A stretch of 64,000 nt of DNA from Cohnella sp. WQ 127256 (GCF_024519285.1 NZ_JAMZCY010000010.1:62001-126000), one strand, 5' to 3'; shown: positions 51,614 to 61,760, numbered from the stretch's first letter. Notes: a model not told the origin generated them from the sequence alone. A program made the numbers and translations.

Positions 51614-52933
51614 ATGATGAGCAAGTTTCCTAATGTTCCTAATATTCAGTACGAAGGACGTACTTCGAAAAACCCATTCGCATTCAAGCACTATAACCCA
51701 CAAGAGGTTATATTCGGTAAGACTATGGAGGAGCATCTTCGTTTCGCGGTTGCTTACTGGCATACTTTTAACGCAAATGGCGGAGATCCGTTTGGTGCGG
51801 GTACGGCAGTTCGTAGCTGGGATTCTTTGTCCCCTTTGGATAGATCGAAAGCTCGTGTAGAAGCTAACTTTGAATTGCTAGAAAAATTAAATGTTCCTTT
51901 CTATGCATTCCATGATGCAGATATCGCTCCTGAAGGCGCAACTTTAGCGGAGACGAACAAGAATCTCGATGTCATCGTAGCTATGCTTAAGGACTATCAG
52001 AAGTCGACAGGCAAGAAGCTATTATGGAACACTGTAAACTTGTTTACGAACCCACGTTACGTTCATGGCGCTAGCACAACGAACAATGCGGAAGTGTTCG
52101 CTTATGCTGCCGCAACACTCAAGAAAGGTCTTGAAGTGGGTAAAGAGCTTGGCGCCGAAAACTATGTTTTCTGGGGTGGCCGCGAAGGCTACGAATCCCT
52201 ACTCAACACAGACTTGAAACTGGAGCTCGATAACTTGGGACGCTTCTTGCATATGGCTGTTGATTATGCGAAGGAAATTGGCTTCGATGCTCAGTTCCTG
52301 ATCGAGCCTAAACCGAAAGAGCCATCTAAGCACCAATACGATTTCGATGCGGCTACAGCAATTGCATTCTTACAAACCTACGGTCTGAAGGATCAATTCA
52401 AGCTTAACATCGAAGCTAACCATGCGACTCTTGCTGGACATACCTTCGAGCATGAGCTGCGTACAGCACGCATCAATGGAATGCTTGGCTCAATCGATGC
52501 TAACCAAGGCGATATGCTGCTCGGTTGGGATACAGATGAGTTCCCGACGGACCTCGTATCTACAACGCTTGCCATGTTCGAAATTCTTAACAATGAAGGC
52601 GGAATCGGTCGTGGCGGCGTCAACTTTGACGCTAAAGTACGTCGTTCGTCATTCGAAGACGAGGATTTGTTCTTCTCCCACATTGCAGGTATGGACACTT
52701 ACGCTCGCGGCTTGAAAGCAGCAGCGAAGCTGATCGAAGATCGCGTGCTTGATGATATTGTCGACAACCGTTACCGCAGCTTTAACGATGGCATTGGCGC
52801 GGAGATCGTATCCGGCAGAGCTACGCTGAAGTCTTTGGAAGCTTACGTTCTGCAAGCTAAACCAATCCGTAACGAATCCGCTCGCTTGGAACAAATCAAA
52901 GCGACTTTGAACGACGTCATCTTCAGCGTATAA
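51614..52933 (+). CDS. xylA: Xylose isomerase
   Basis: 439 residues. Converts D-xylose to D-xylulose with two divalent metal ions. Conserved blocks include [30 protein letters not shown] (catalytic His), [34 protein letters not shown] (metal ligand Glu) and [17 protein letters not shown]. The ATG at 51614 lies 6 nt after GGGAGG. First gene of xylAB. Confidence 0.97.
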   Translation: MMSKFPNVPNIQYEGRTSKNPFAFKHYNPQEVIFGKTMEEHLRFAVAYWHTFNANGGDPFGAGTAVRSWDSLSPLDRSKARVEANFELLEKLNVPFYAFHDADIAPEGATLAETNKNLDVIVAMLKDYQKSTGKKLLWNTVNLFTNPRYVHGASTTNNAEVFAYAAATLKKGLEVGKELGAENYVFWGGREGYESLLNTDLKLELDNLGRFLHMAVDYAKEIGFDAQFLIEPKPKEPSKHQYDFDAATAIAFLQTYGLKDQFKLNIEANHATLAGHTFEHELRTARINGMLGSIDANQGDMLLGWDTDEFPTDLVSTTLAMFEILNNEGGIGRGGVNFDAKVRRSSFEDEDLFFSHIAGMDTYARGLKAAAKLIEDRVLDDIVDNRYRSFNDGIGAEIVSGRATLKSLEAYVLQAKPIRNESARLEQIKATLNDVIFSV

Positions 52934-52971
52934 ACAGATCAGGCATCTGGTGGCCTAAGCGGCACAACCAT

Positions 52972-53002
52972 TCCGCCCCCCGGAAGGAACCGGCGGGGCG
53001 GA
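52972..53002 (+). other. Stable hairpin between xylA and xylB
   Basis: TCCGCCCC (52972-52979) pairs with GGGGCGGA (52995-53002), with an inner CCGG/CCGG stem. There is no T-run beyond ATTT, so it may protect the xylA message end or lower xylB expression rather than end transcription. Confidence 0.6.
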
Positions 53003-53029
53003 TTTCCATATGAGGAGATGAACACCCCC

Positions 53030-54526
53030 ATGAAATATGTCATTGGCGTTGATTTAGGAACGAGCGCTGTGAAGACGTTGCTTATCGGACAAGATGGTAC
53101 ATTGAAGGCAGAGGCAACTAAAGAGTACGCGCTCTATCATGATAAAGCAGGTTGGAGTGAGCAGGATCCTGAGGATTGGGTGACGGGTACGACGGAATCC
53201 CTTCAAGATCTGATTGCTAGCTCGGGTGTAGACGCTGCTGACATTGAGGGAATAAGCTTTTCCGGGCAAATGCACGGTCTTGTGCTTTTGGATGAGAATA
53301 ATAAACCCGTGCGCAGAGCAATCCTATGGAATGATACGCGTACAACGGAGCAGTGTCGAGAGATCGAACGTGTATTAGGCGACAAGCTTCTAACCGTCAC
53401 TCGTAACCCTGCGCTCGAAGGATTCACGCTACCTAAGATTCTTTGGGTGAAACAGCATGAGCCGAGTGTATTTGCACAAGCAAGCCGTTTCCTATTGCCT
53501 AAAGATTATTTGCGTCTACGCCTGACGGGTACCCTGCATATGGATCTCTCAGATGCTGCAGGGACATTGCTGTTAGACATCGCAGGAAAGAGCTGGAGTG
53601 CGGACATAATGTCTGCCTTTGAGATACCTACCTCGTTCTGTCCAGCACTCGTTGAGGCTGGCGCTTATGTCGGTACGATATCTGAGCAAGCTTCTCATTC
53701 GTCCGGATTAACGACAACGACGAAGGTATTTGCGGGTGGTGCTGATAATGCTTGTGGTGCGATTGGTGCAGGTATTCTATCGCCAGGATTAACGCTGTGT
53801 AGCATCGGAACTTCCGGCGTCATCCTTACTTATGAAGCGGATGCTACCGCGGATTATGAAGGTAAAGTACACTTCTTCAATCATGGTAAAGAAAATGCAT
53901 TCTACGCGATGGGTGTTACGCTGGCGGCTGGTTATTCCTTGAGCTGGTTCCGCAATACGTTCGCTAAGGGTGAGTCGTTCGATGCCATGCTTGAGGGTAT
54001 TGGCGACATTCCTGCGGGATCTAAGGGATTGTTGTTCACCCCCTACATCGTCGGTGAGCGTACTCCGCACGCGGACGCGAAAATTCGCGGTAGCTTCATC
54101 GGAGTAGACGGAAGCCACACACGTGCGCATTTCGCCAAAGCGGTCATGGAGGGAATTACCTTCTCACTAAACGAATCCATTGCCATGTTCCGTGCTGCTG
54201 GTAAGACGGTCGATACGATCGTATCTATCGGTGGTGGCGCCAAAAATCCGTTATGGCTGCAAATGCAAGCGGATATTTTTCAGGCAAACGTTGTATCGCT
54301 CGAGAATGAGCAAGGACCGGGACTTGGAGCGGCGATGTTAGCAGCGGTTGGAAGCGGCTGGTTCCCGAGTCTGGATGCTTGCGGGGAAGTTTTCGTGAAG
54401 CATGCACAGGTCTATCATCCTAATGAAGAGGCAAGCAACTCATACGAGCAGCTGTTCCGTATCTATCAACAGGTATATGCCCACACCATGGAAACGAACC
54501 ACGCTTTATATGCTTTTCGAAACTAA
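53030..54526 (+). CDS. xylB: Xylulokinase
   Basis: About 498 residues, FGGY family. Phosphorylates D-xylulose to D-xylulose 5-phosphate for the pentose phosphate pathway. Motifs: IGVDLGTSAVKTLL (ATP site), SFSGQMHGLVLLDE, ILWNDTRT, LPKDYLRLRLTG, VFAGGADNACGAIG (catalytic Asp) and SIGGGAKNPLWLQMQADIF. The ATG at 53030 gives the family N-terminus; the ATG at 53018 directly abuts GAGGAG. Confidence 0.96.
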   Translation: MKYVIGVDLGTSAVKTLLIGQDGTLKAEATKEYALYHDKAGWSEQDPEDWVTGTTESLQDLIASSGVDAADIEGISFSGQMHGLVLLDENNKPVRRAILWNDTRTTEQCREIERVLGDKLLTVTRNPALEGFTLPKILWVKQHEPSVFAQASRFLLPKDYLRLRLTGTLHMDLSDAAGTLLLDIAGKSWSADIMSAFEIPTSFCPALVEAGAYVGTISEQASHSSGLTTTTKVFAGGADNACGAIGAGILSPGLTLCSIGTSGVILTYEADATADYEGKVHFFNHGKENAFYAMGVTLAAGYSLSWFRNTFAKGESFDAMLEGIGDIPAGSKGLLFTPYIVGERTPHADAKIRGSFIGVDGSHTRAHFAKAVMEGITFSLNESIAMFRAAGKTVDTIVSIGGGAKNPLWLQMQADIFQANVVSLENEQGPGLGAAMLAAVGSGWFPSLDACGEVFVKHAQVYHPNEEASNSYEQLFRIYQQVYAHTMETNHALYAFRN

Positions 54527-54575
54527 ATTTTTAAGCTAAAATGAATTTAGGGATAGGGTTGCCTCCCTTTTCCTT

Positions 54576-54622
54576 AAAAAGCCTCCGAATTTCCTGGCCG
54601 ATAACCTGGAGGAGGCTTTTTT
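54576..54622 (+). terminator. Intrinsic terminator of xylAB
   Basis: AAAAAGCCTCC (54576-54586) / GGAGGCTTTTT (54611-54621), followed by further T residues. Confidence 0.9.
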
Positions 54623-54719
54623 TCTGTTACATCCGTACGCTGGATATGGAAGAAACCGTAAACTCGTCCTTTTCGTATAAGTAGGTAGATTGGCTTGCGT
54701 AAATTAGGAGGATGGGAAA

Positions 54720-55487
54720 ATGGACAATGAGACATTGCCACTTTTTCGGGCGGATATTGAAGAAGCGGGATATGAGCCGGGGCATCCTATTGTTCGGGAT
54801 GTGATCATAAGTGTGAAGGCCGGTGAGAGGGTCGGATTGTTAGGGCCGAATGGAGCCGGGAAGAGTACCCTCATGAAGGGAATATTAGGTCAACTCCCCC
54901 ATTGGAAGGGGGAATTATATTGGCGTGGAGAGGAAGAGGCGAGCAGCGGAGGATTTGAGATGTCGTCGCGGATCGCATACATTCCAGAGCAGCCCATCTT
55001 ATACGAACGGATGACTTTATGGGAGCATCTTGTGCTTGTAGCTGCAGCGGGAAGTATTCCGGAGGAGCTGTTCCGAGAGCGAGCAGAGAAATTGTTACGC
55101 AGATTTCGCCTCTATTCTGTTAAACATGAGTATCCTGTTCGATTCTCCAAAGGTATGCAACAGAAAACAATGCTTATTATTGGCTTCCTGATGAAGCCTG
55201 AGCTTTATTTGGTGGACGAGCCATTCATAGGATTAGATCCAGGTGCTGTGCTAGAGTTGCTCGAAGCATTGGACGAGGAAAGAAGTCGTGGAGCCTCCGT
55301 GTTGCTCACAACACATGTATTGGACTCTGCGGAGCGCTTGTGTGATCGTTTTGTCCTTGTTCATGATGGAGGAGTCGCGGCTTCCGGGACATTAGAGGAT
55401 ATTAGAATTGCCGCAGGATGTGGGCCGGATACGCGATTATTCGATTGCTTTCACAAGCTTACCGAATACGATGAGGTGCAATCGTGA
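54720..55487 (+). CDS. ABC transporter ATP-binding protein (EcsA-like)
   Basis: 255 residues. Walker A is LLGPNGAGKSTLMKG (about 41-55), the signature is FSKGMQQKTM (where most have LSGGQ; EcsA also has SKGMxQ) and Walker B is LYLVDEPFIGLDP, with TTHVLD as H-loop. It pairs with the permease gene that starts one nt before its end. EcsA/EcsB of Bacilli affect protein secretion and intramembrane protease activity. AGGAGGATGGG upstream. Confidence 0.88.
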   Translation: MDNETLPLFRADIEEAGYEPGHPIVRDVIISVKAGERVGLLGPNGAGKSTLMKGILGQLPHWKGELYWRGEEEASSGGFEMSSRIAYIPEQPILYERMTLWEHLVLVAAAGSIPEELFRERAEKLLRRFRLYSVKHEYPVRFSKGMQQKTMLIIGFLMKPELYLVDEPFIGLDPGAVLELLEALDEERSRGASVLLTTHVLDSAERLCDRFVLVHDGGVAASGTLEDIRIAAGCGPDTRLFDCFHKLTEYDEVQS

Positions 55488-56782
55488 TGCAAGAGCGGCA
55501 TGATGATGAATTTCGAATCCATCGATTTAGCCCTTATCGTCTATTCATAGAACGAGTATCCGCTTATTGGGTATCCATTTGGAGATGCTGGCGGACGGTA
55601 TTGGATTGGACTGTGTGGCTGTATATATTCATTCCCGGGATATTAATATTTAGCGGGATGTATCGAGATGTGTTGCGTAATCCCCCTGAATGGCTTTTCG
55701 AAATTCCAATAACCATTCTTTTAGCTCTTCTCGGGCTGCTGCAGCTTTCGGGAAAGCTGAGGACTTTTGCTGAGCCGGGTGACGGATTGTTTCTACATCG
55801 CAATGTAAAATGGGTACGAGGGATGACGAAGGCCGGATTTGTTTATGGACTTGTTATTCGATCGGTCATTTCTTCCGTATTTATCGCCATTATTGCGCCA
55901 TTATTGCTTCACATATTTAATATGACTGCAGTATATGTTAGCGCTCTGATCATTTATTCCGTAGTCTGTGGCTTCCTATGGATGATGATAAGTGATCAAG
56001 TGATGCGAATGTGGAGAGGCTGGCAACGAACGCTTGTATTTCTTACGGCTAGGTCAATCTTTATGGTTGTATTTGTTTGGATCGCAACGATTGGTGAGCA
56101 TCGAGTTGTCATTCTAGTGGGGGTAAGTGTACTTGTCATCGTAGTTGCAAGCTGGCTAATGCGTTTGCGAATACGGACTAAAGGAACGCTCTTGCATGAA
56201 ATTTCTGTGGAAAATGCAGCATACGTGGCGAGTGTAGGATGGATACTTAGAGACACGATGGAGAAGAAGCCTGTTCCTAGGCTGCGGAGGCCAATGCTCT
56301 TCAAACAGTCTCAGCCATTGGTGAGGCATCGGGATGATACATATAGGCTGTTAGATAGCTGGTTCAAATCAATATTACGCCGATATGATCTACTGAAGCC
56401 ACTCTTGTATTTTACAGGCTTTGGGTCGGCAGCGGTATTATTGCCTCCGTTCATAGTGGCAGTAATCATATGGCTAGTATTGCCTTTACTCTTGTTGAGT
56501 TCTTTGCAACGACAATGGGAGCAATGGTTATCCGAACCGTTCATTGCCTTATTTAAGTGGCGGGATGATCTACTCGAAGAAGCATCTAAGAAGGCAAAAG
56601 TCTGGAGCGCACTACCTACGGTAACGTTGTGGGCAATCATTATCGGAGTTAAGTCTGGACTTGGCTATGGGGGGATGGGGTGGCTAGCCATTGTCATTGT
56701 CCCTATTGCCGGTTATTTCTGGTTGACATTCATTAACGATATCCTCTCATCCTTTAGTGCTATCCGGCGAAAAAAGGAATAA
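55487..56782 (+). CDS. ABC transporter permease (EcsB-like)
   Basis: 431 residues with about eight to ten membrane helices and several short basic loops. The N-terminal segment (LFIERVSAYWVSIWRCWRTV) and GDGLFLHRNVKWVRGMTKA resemble EcsB. The ATG at 55487 overlaps the stop of the ATPase gene (TGATG), with GAGGTG 8 nt upstream, so the two are coupled. Substrate unknown. Confidence 0.82.
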   Translation: MQERHDDEFRIHRFSPYRLFIERVSAYWVSIWRCWRTVLDWTVWLYIFIPGILIFSGMYRDVLRNPPEWLFEIPITILLALLGLLQLSGKLRTFAEPGDGLFLHRNVKWVRGMTKAGFVYGLVIRSVISSVFIAIIAPLLLHIFNMTAVYVSALIIYSVVCGFLWMMISDQVMRMWRGWQRTLVFLTARSIFMVVFVWIATIGEHRVVILVGVSVLVIVVASWLMRLRIRTKGTLLHEISVENAAYVASVGWILRDTMEKKPVPRLRRPMLFKQSQPLVRHRDDTYRLLDSWFKSILRRYDLLKPLLYFTGFGSAAVLLPPFIVAVIIWLVLPLLLLSSLQRQWEQWLSEPFIALFKWRDDLLEEASKKAKVWSALPTVTLWAIIIGVKSGLGYGGMGWLAIVIVPIAGYFWLTFINDILSSFSAIRRKKE

Positions 56783-56859
56783 AAGACACTTCATGATGGA
56801 AAACCTATGCGAGATGAAAGGTACTTGAAGTGACATAGAGAATGGAGAGGTTAAAATCG

Positions 56860-57228
56860 ATGAAGCAAGCCGCCCTGATGTTCCAGTTTCCGGATGAGTC
56901 ACAGGCTAGATTAGCTAGCGAAACTCTCATGGATTTGGGGTACGAGCCGCAGATGCACGAGGAAGGGCGCCTACATATTCATGTGCAAAATGAGGATTTG
57001 ACCTCTGCGTTGGAAATCGTACAATGCTATGCGGGGCAGTTAATGGAGCATGCTTTCGCAGAGACGGTAGTCGTCACGGATATTGCTTACGGGATGGAGG
57101 ATATCCGAATTCCAGCGCATATGGTTAATGAGGACTGGGAGGAAGGTTATCTGGTTGCTAGCTCACCGGAAGCGGAACAACCGGTTAGTACCGACGATGG
57201 CTCGTACGACCATTTTGATGCGACTTGA
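56860..57228 (+). CDS. Hypothetical protein, 122 aa, ferredoxin-like fold likely
   Basis: Residues 1-60 (AALMFQFPDESQARLASETLMDLGYEPQMHEE, HIHVQNEDLTSALEIVQCYAGQ) show a beta-alpha-beta pattern like DUF2007 or ACT-type small domains. The tail is acidic and disordered (SSPEAEQPVSTDDG). The ATG at 56860 follows GGAGAGG by 9 nt. Family not firmly recognised. Confidence 0.65.
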   Translation: MKQAALMFQFPDESQARLASETLMDLGYEPQMHEEGRLHIHVQNEDLTSALEIVQCYAGQLMEHAFAETVVVTDIAYGMEDIRIPAHMVNEDWEEGYLVASSPEAEQPVSTDDGSYDHFDAT

Positions 57229-57250
57229 GTAAGCATAAGCATAGTAAGGG

Positions 57251-57308
57251 AACAGGGGATGTCTCATAGGTCTATACGACCTGACCCATGAGACATCCCC
57301 TGTTTTGA
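57251..57308 (+). terminator. Intrinsic terminator
   Basis: A 17-bp stem AACAGGGGATGTCTCAT (57251-57267) with its complement (57288-57304) and an inner AGGTC/GACCT stem, followed by TT. It lies between convergent genes. Confidence 0.85.
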
Positions 57309-57321
57309 GCAGAGGGCAGAT

Positions 57322-58590
57322 CTACCCATTCCCGATGGGGTTTGAAGCGTGTAAACCTGCTGTGTATCCTGTTGAGAATGCAGCTGTAATGTTATAGCCT
57401 CCCGTATACCCATGGATGTCGAGAATTTCCCCGCAGAAATATAATCCGCGAACAAGCTTAGACTCCATCGTCTTCGGATCGATTTCCTTTAAGTTGATGC
57501 CGCCTCCAGTTACGAAAGCATCTTCAATGGACAAGGTGCCGTATACTCTAATTGAGAAACGCTTAAGCAATCCTGCAAACTGCATCCAATCCTGCTTAGG
57601 GATATTGTCGTAGGTAAGCGTATCGGACAATCCTGATTTTTGCAGAAGGAGCGGAATCATTTTCTCTGGCAAACAAGCTTTGAGGATGTTCTTTATCGAC
57701 TTTCTCGGCTCCAGCTCCGTAAGCCTTAATGTCTCAGAGTATACCTCATCCACGCTTTTCCCCGGCATGAGGTCCACAGATACTTCAATATTCCCTGTTT
57801 GAAATTGCTTTAGTGCCTTGACGACAAACTGGCTGCAGCGCAGAGCGATAGGACCAGATATCCCGAAGTGTGTGAAGATCATATCTCCTTGGTGCTCAAT
57901 GATTTTTTTTCCTTTAGGATTCCATACGGATAGGGAAACGTCTCTAAGAGAAAGCCCTTGAAGCTCCTTGCTTGTAATGAATGGCTCATTAGATGTCAAA
58001 GGGACTTCAGTTGGGAATAGCTCTGTAATCGTGTGTCCCGCTTTCTCAGCCCATGGATAGCCATCCCCCGTTGATCCTGTCTGGGGTACAGATTTACCTC
58101 CCGAGGCGACGATGACGGCATGACTGGGTAGTACTTCACCTGATTTGAGGCGAACGCCAGTTACACAATGATCTCCATACATAACCGTATCTACAGGGGA
58201 ATTAAGCTTAATTTCTACGCCTTGCTTGCGAATTTGTAAGACAAGCGTATCGACTACGGTTTTGGCCTTGTCGGTAACGGGAAACATACGTCCGTTATCT
58301 TCTTCCTTCAGGCGGATTCCGAGGTTCTCGAAAAAGGAGATAATGTCCTTATTGTTGAAGTTCGCAAATGAGCTGTATAGGAAACGTCCGTTACCCGGGA
58401 TATGCTTGATTAGCTCGTCGTTCTCTTTATTATTCGTAACATTGCATCGACCACCCCCGGATATTCCGAGCTTCCTCCCCAGCTTCTCCCCTTTATCCAA
58501 TAGTAGTACTTTAGCTCCCTGTTTGCTTGCTGCGACGCTTGCCATTAAACCGGCAGAGCCACCGCCTATTACGATAATGTCGTATTTCAT
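57322..58590 (-). CDS. HI0933-family flavoprotein (NAD(P)/FAD-dependent oxidoreductase)
   Basis: About 422 residues. An N-terminal FAD-binding Rossmann motif ([18 protein letters not shown]), then [24 protein letters not shown], the hallmark of the HI0933/BaiN-like aminoacetone-oxidase family. [20 protein letters not shown] and the ending [39 protein letters not shown] are also conserved. Substrate unproven. The ATG at 58590 follows GGGAGC; an in-frame upstream ATG at 58629 is less likely. Confidence 0.93.
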   Translation of the reverse strand: MKYDIIVIGGGSAGLMASVAASKQGAKVLLLDKGEKLGRKLGISGGGRCNVTNNKENDELIKHIPGNGRFLYSSFANFNNKDIISFFENLGIRLKEEDNGRMFPVTDKAKTVVDTLVLQIRKQGVEIKLNSPVDTVMYGDHCVTGVRLKSGEVLPSHAVIVASGGKSVPQTGSTGDGYPWAEKAGHTITELFPTEVPLTSNEPFITSKELQGLSLRDVSLSVWNPKGKKIIEHQGDMIFTHFGISGPIALRCSQFVVKALKQFQTGNIEVSVDLMPGKSVDEVYSETLRLTELEPRKSIKNILKACLPEKMIPLLLQKSGLSDTLTYDNIPKQDWMQFAGLLKRFSIRVYGTLSIEDAFVTGGGINLKEIDPKTMESKLVRGLYFCGEILDIHGYTGGYNITAAFSTGYTAGLHASNPIGNG

Positions 58591-58783
58591 AACACTGCTC
58601 CCACTAATTGTGATTATTTCATATTTCATATTTCAGGCGTAAAGCCGATGGTTAGGTCTTTACTACAATTCCATTTATAATGTCTATTATTGTAACCTGT
58701 GGTGAGATGTGGTTTAATCAAATCAATTATTAAGATGGTAAATTGTGTAGGGTGTTGATTTGTACATCTGGGGGTTGAATTGA

Positions 58784-60442
58784 ATGTGGAGAGATTCGCT
58801 TCTACAGGTTCTAATTTCATTTTTGCCCATATTTCTATTTATGATTTGGTATTCCAAGCCTGAACGAACCCGATACACCCACATTTTCTTAGGAATTGCC
58901 TGTGGGATTACGATGTTTGTGAACATGCATATTTTCACGGTAAACGATCTTGGTCTTTATTTTGATTTTCGTCATATCCCATTTATTATCGGCTCGCTAT
59001 ACGGAGGTATACCTCTATCGGTTTGTCTTCTAGTCATCTATGTCGTTGCTAGGTTAATGGTTGTCTCTTATCAATGGGAATATGTCGCATTTGCGATTTT
59101 TATATTTGTGTATATCCCCATCTTGTATTCTCGTATGTCGTTATTCAAGGTAGGCTCACGAAAGACTAGATTTAAGATTGCTGCCATGATGAGTGTGTTG
59201 ATGGTCCTTCTTCATGATACTGCATATCTCTCTAGTGTTCCAAGCTTAAATCTCGCGGATGTGCCTAAGTATTTAAGAGATATTTCTTTATTTAGTGTCC
59301 TTTTCTTATTAGTAACGCTAGCTTGCGTTCGTTTCGCGGAGCTTAGCTTTGAACGGATTGAATTACAAGTGCAATTACATGAGGTATCACTCAATTATCG
59401 CAATGAAATGCGCAGGCTTCAGCAGTTTATTGATAATACCCCTCTAATGGTTGTATTCTGCGACCATAATGGAATGATTACGCATGTTAACGACATGGCA
59501 CTTAAGTTAACGCCCATGCTCTATCGTAATACGATCTTGCATCAGAATTTCTCGGTGTTCTTGGACAAGCTGGAAATGCAATTCGAGAGGAATCCCATCG
59601 AGTATGTGTTACAAGAAGGAGAAAAAATAACGGAAATCCTGCGGGTTAAGGGAAGAGTGGTATATACCGTGGCCTGTCCACTTAAAGATATTACGTCTCG
59701 AGGGATAGATGGCGTATTATTCATTGGACATGACGTTACAGAGCTTCATCGGTTGAAGGACGAAGTCGATCAGATGGATCGGCTAAGTCTTGTCGGACAG
59801 ATGGCTGCTAGTATTACGCATGAAATACGCAATCCAATGGCAGTAATAAGAGGGTTTATCCAGTTGCTCAATGAGCGAAGCCCCGTGGAACAACGATCCT
59901 ATTTTCGCATCATCTTAGATGAATTAGATCGTGCGAATGCCATAATCAATGACTTCCTATCCTTAGCTCAGAATCGAATCGTCGAGAAAGAGTCATCCAA
60001 CATAAATCATTTACTTAACGATCTGCTCCCGCTTATTTGGGCAGATGCCAATTTACGTGGACAAAGCATTGATATGCGACTTGAAGAGGGAATGGATCTG
60101 CTACAGATGAATAGTAAGGAAATGAAGCAGCTTATCCTTAATCTAGCTCGCAACGGAATGGAAGCGATGAGTGATAAAGGTGTTCTGCTTATTGAGACCA
60201 TCAATTATAAGGACACTATACAGCTACGCGTAAATGATAACGGATTAGGGATTTCTCAAGAGAAGATCGATCTATTATTTGAGCCATTCTATACGACTAA
60301 GACGAACGGAACAGGTCTCGGGCTAGCGCTGTGCCTCAGTATAGTCGAACGGCATAATGGGAAAATTCATGTGGAATCTACAGTAGGCAAAGGAACGACA
60401 TTTATCGTTACCTTTTGCAAGCCTGGGCGCAATTGTTGGTGA
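58784..60442 (+). CDS. Membrane sensor histidine kinase, KinB-like
   Basis: 552 residues. Six hydrophobic segments (about 7-200) form a 5TM-LYT-type sensor, then a PAS domain (FIDNTPLMVVFCDHNGMITHVND), HisKA with the phospho-acceptor in ASITHEIRNPMAVI, and HATPase_c (N box LILNLARNGMEAM, G1 VNDNGLGIS, G2 GTGLGLAL). No response regulator gene is adjacent, as is usual for orphan kinases feeding the Spo0A phosphorelay, which is the likely role. GGGGG precedes the ATG. Confidence 0.9.
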   Translation: MWRDSLLQVLISFLPIFLFMIWYSKPERTRYTHIFLGIACGITMFVNMHIFTVNDLGLYFDFRHIPFIIGSLYGGIPLSVCLLVIYVVARLMVVSYQWEYVAFAIFIFVYIPILYSRMSLFKVGSRKTRFKIAAMMSVLMVLLHDTAYLSSVPSLNLADVPKYLRDISLFSVLFLLVTLACVRFAELSFERIELQVQLHEVSLNYRNEMRRLQQFIDNTPLMVVFCDHNGMITHVNDMALKLTPMLYRNTILHQNFSVFLDKLEMQFERNPIEYVLQEGEKITEILRVKGRVVYTVACPLKDITSRGIDGVLFIGHDVTELHRLKDEVDQMDRLSLVGQMAASITHEIRNPMAVIRGFIQLLNERSPVEQRSYFRIILDELDRANAIINDFLSLAQNRIVEKESSNINHLLNDLLPLIWADANLRGQSIDMRLEEGMDLLQMNSKEMKQLILNLARNGMEAMSDKGVLLIETINYKDTIQLRVNDNGLGISQEKIDLLFEPFYTTKTNGTGLGLALCLSIVERHNGKIHVESTVGKGTTFIVTFCKPGRNCW

Positions 60443-60516
60443 TCGTTGTAATACGGATAAGTAGTGCTAATACGGATACACTATGGGGGACTCATCCATA
60501 CAAGGAGGATGCTTCC

Positions 60517-60642
60517 ATGCCCAATGCCCAAGGACCATCGAAATCAGGACGGAAAGCAGCTAAGAACACCAAGAAGACCACATCACCCTTATCCCCGGGA
60601 TTCGACAAGAAACTAGACGGCCCTAACCGTCCGTCAACCTAA
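60517..60642 (+). CDS. Small basic protein, 41 aa
   Basis: A short frame with a strong ribosome binding site (AAGGAGGA, 7 nt before the ATG). The product is Lys/Pro/Ser-rich with no hydrophobic core (KSGRKAAKNTKKTTSPLSPG) and ends in KKLDGPNRPST. Composition recalls small spore-associated proteins of Bacilli, but no family can be assigned. Confidence 0.6.
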   Translation: MPNAQGPSKSGRKAAKNTKKTTSPLSPGFDKKLDGPNRPST

Positions 60643-60716
60643 ACGTTATTTGCACGGATAAGTTAGATGACACCTATGCGGGCTTAAAGCCTGCTGGGGG
60701 GCATGACGATTCGGAC

Positions 60717-61067
60717 TTGGATCCGTTCGAAATCGAATTTCGAGCGGAGTTCCGCGACAACCGGGGGCCGCGGGAGCCGTTCGTGAATGCCTACGGGGTT
60801 GTGATTGGCGACCATGATTACGAGACAGAGGATTCGCCGCTTGAGCAGTGGAGCACGGAGACAGAACCATCTATTATGGCAGGCGACCAGTGGGTGCATC
60901 CCTACAAGGATATTGGATTTCGTACCCCAGAGAACAGAGATTTATTCGAAAAAGGAATTGCACCTTCCTCCGAACGCTTCATGCATCCGACGCACTCTAC
61001 TTCAGCTCCGTTTGATCCGGATGATGATGAATACTTCTCTGTTCCCGAGGTGCTAGACGAGCCGTGA
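60717..61067 (+). CDS. Hypothetical acidic protein, start uncertain
   Basis: 116 residues from the first possible start, TTG 60717, which has no well-placed ribosome binding site. The frame stays open upstream to 60627 with protein-like sequence (DKLDDTYAGLKPAGGHDDSD), so the true start is probably earlier, perhaps a rare codon such as ATT 60648 or reached by frameshifting from the 41-aa frame. The product is acidic and hydrophilic (FEIEFRAEFRDNRGPREPF, WVHPYKDIGFRTPENRDLFEKG). Family not recognised. Confidence 0.55.
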   Translation: MDPFEIEFRAEFRDNRGPREPFVNAYGVVIGDHDYETEDSPLEQWSTETEPSIMAGDQWVHPYKDIGFRTPENRDLFEKGIAPSSERFMHPTHSTSAPFDPDDDEYFSVPEVLDEP

Positions 61068-61075
61068 AGCTTAGC

Positions 61076-61120
61076 TGCGACGGGATGTAATCCGATTTGA
61101 GGCATTACATTCCTGTCGTA
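61076..61120 (+). other. Imperfect hairpin after the acidic protein gene
   Basis: TGCGACGGGATGTAAT (61076-61091) pairs with ATTACATTCCTGTCGTA (61104-61120) with a bulge. It lacks a T-tract, so it is only possibly a terminator. Confidence 0.4.
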
Positions 61121-61181
61121 GTCGACGGACTAGAATCTGCAGATTAGTCGAGCGAGGGAGAGGTAGCTTACTCTTTTTATT

Positions 61182-61211
61182 TTGACGGAGCTTGTGGCGG
61201 CGCGGTATAAT
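61182..61211 (+). promoter_or_regulatory. SigA-type promoter of the bacilliredoxin gene
   Basis: TTGACG (61182-61187) and TATAAT (61206-61211) are separated by 18 nt; the start codon lies 61 nt downstream. Confidence 0.7.
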
Positions 61212-61271
61212 GAAAAGCAGCGGAATAACCAAACCGCCAAATTATAAGATCCGGAAAGCGAGGCGCCTCTT

Positions 61272-61706
61272 ATGTCGATGTCTTTCGAAAGATATATGAT
61301 GGATACAGTAAAGCCGATGCGTGAAGATTTAACTCGTCTAGGCATTCAAGAATTAACAACACCTGAAGAGGTGGAAGCGCAGCTTCCGACGGCTTCTGGA
61401 ACAGCATTAGTCGTTATTAACTCCGTTTGTGGTTGTGCAGCAGGTCAATGTCGTCCGGGAGTTGCAGAAGCTCTGCAGCATGACGTAACACCAGATCACC
61501 TGTTTACCGTATTTGCTGGTCAGGACAAGGAAGCAACGGCGAAAGCGCGCGAATATTTCTTGCCTTATCCGCCATCTTCCCCATCCATAGCTCTTCTGAA
61601 AGATGGAGAACTCGTCCATTTTATTGAAAGACACCAAATTGAGAATCGTAGTGCAGACGATATTGCAGCAGATCTTACGTCTGCGTTCGACCGCTATTGT
61701 CGCTAG
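61272..61706 (+). CDS. Bacilliredoxin, BrxA/BrxB family
   Basis: 144 residues, thioredoxin fold with the active site VCGCAAGQCRPG (the CGC motif). MSFERYMMDTVKPMREDL at the N-terminus and SPSIALLKDGELVHFIERH match B. subtilis YphP and YqiW. It removes bacillithiol from oxidised protein cysteines after oxidative stress. Which of the two paralogues it corresponds to cannot be decided. GCGAGG upstream. Confidence 0.94.
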   Translation: MSMSFERYMMDTVKPMREDLTRLGIQELTTPEEVEAQLPTASGTALVVINSVCGCAAGQCRPGVAEALQHDVTPDHLFTVFAGQDKEATAKAREYFLPYPPSSPSIALLKDGELVHFIERHQIENRSADDIAADLTSAFDRYCR

Positions 61707-61713
61707 ACTACAA

Positions 61714-61760
61714 CATCCCGGGGGCTTATGCCATAGTGGCTAAGTCAACGGGATATTTTT
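61714..61760 (+). terminator. Intrinsic terminator of the bacilliredoxin gene
   Basis: ATCCCG (61714-61719) / CGGGAT (61749-61754) close an inner GCCA/TGGC hairpin, followed by ATTTTT. Confidence 0.6.
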
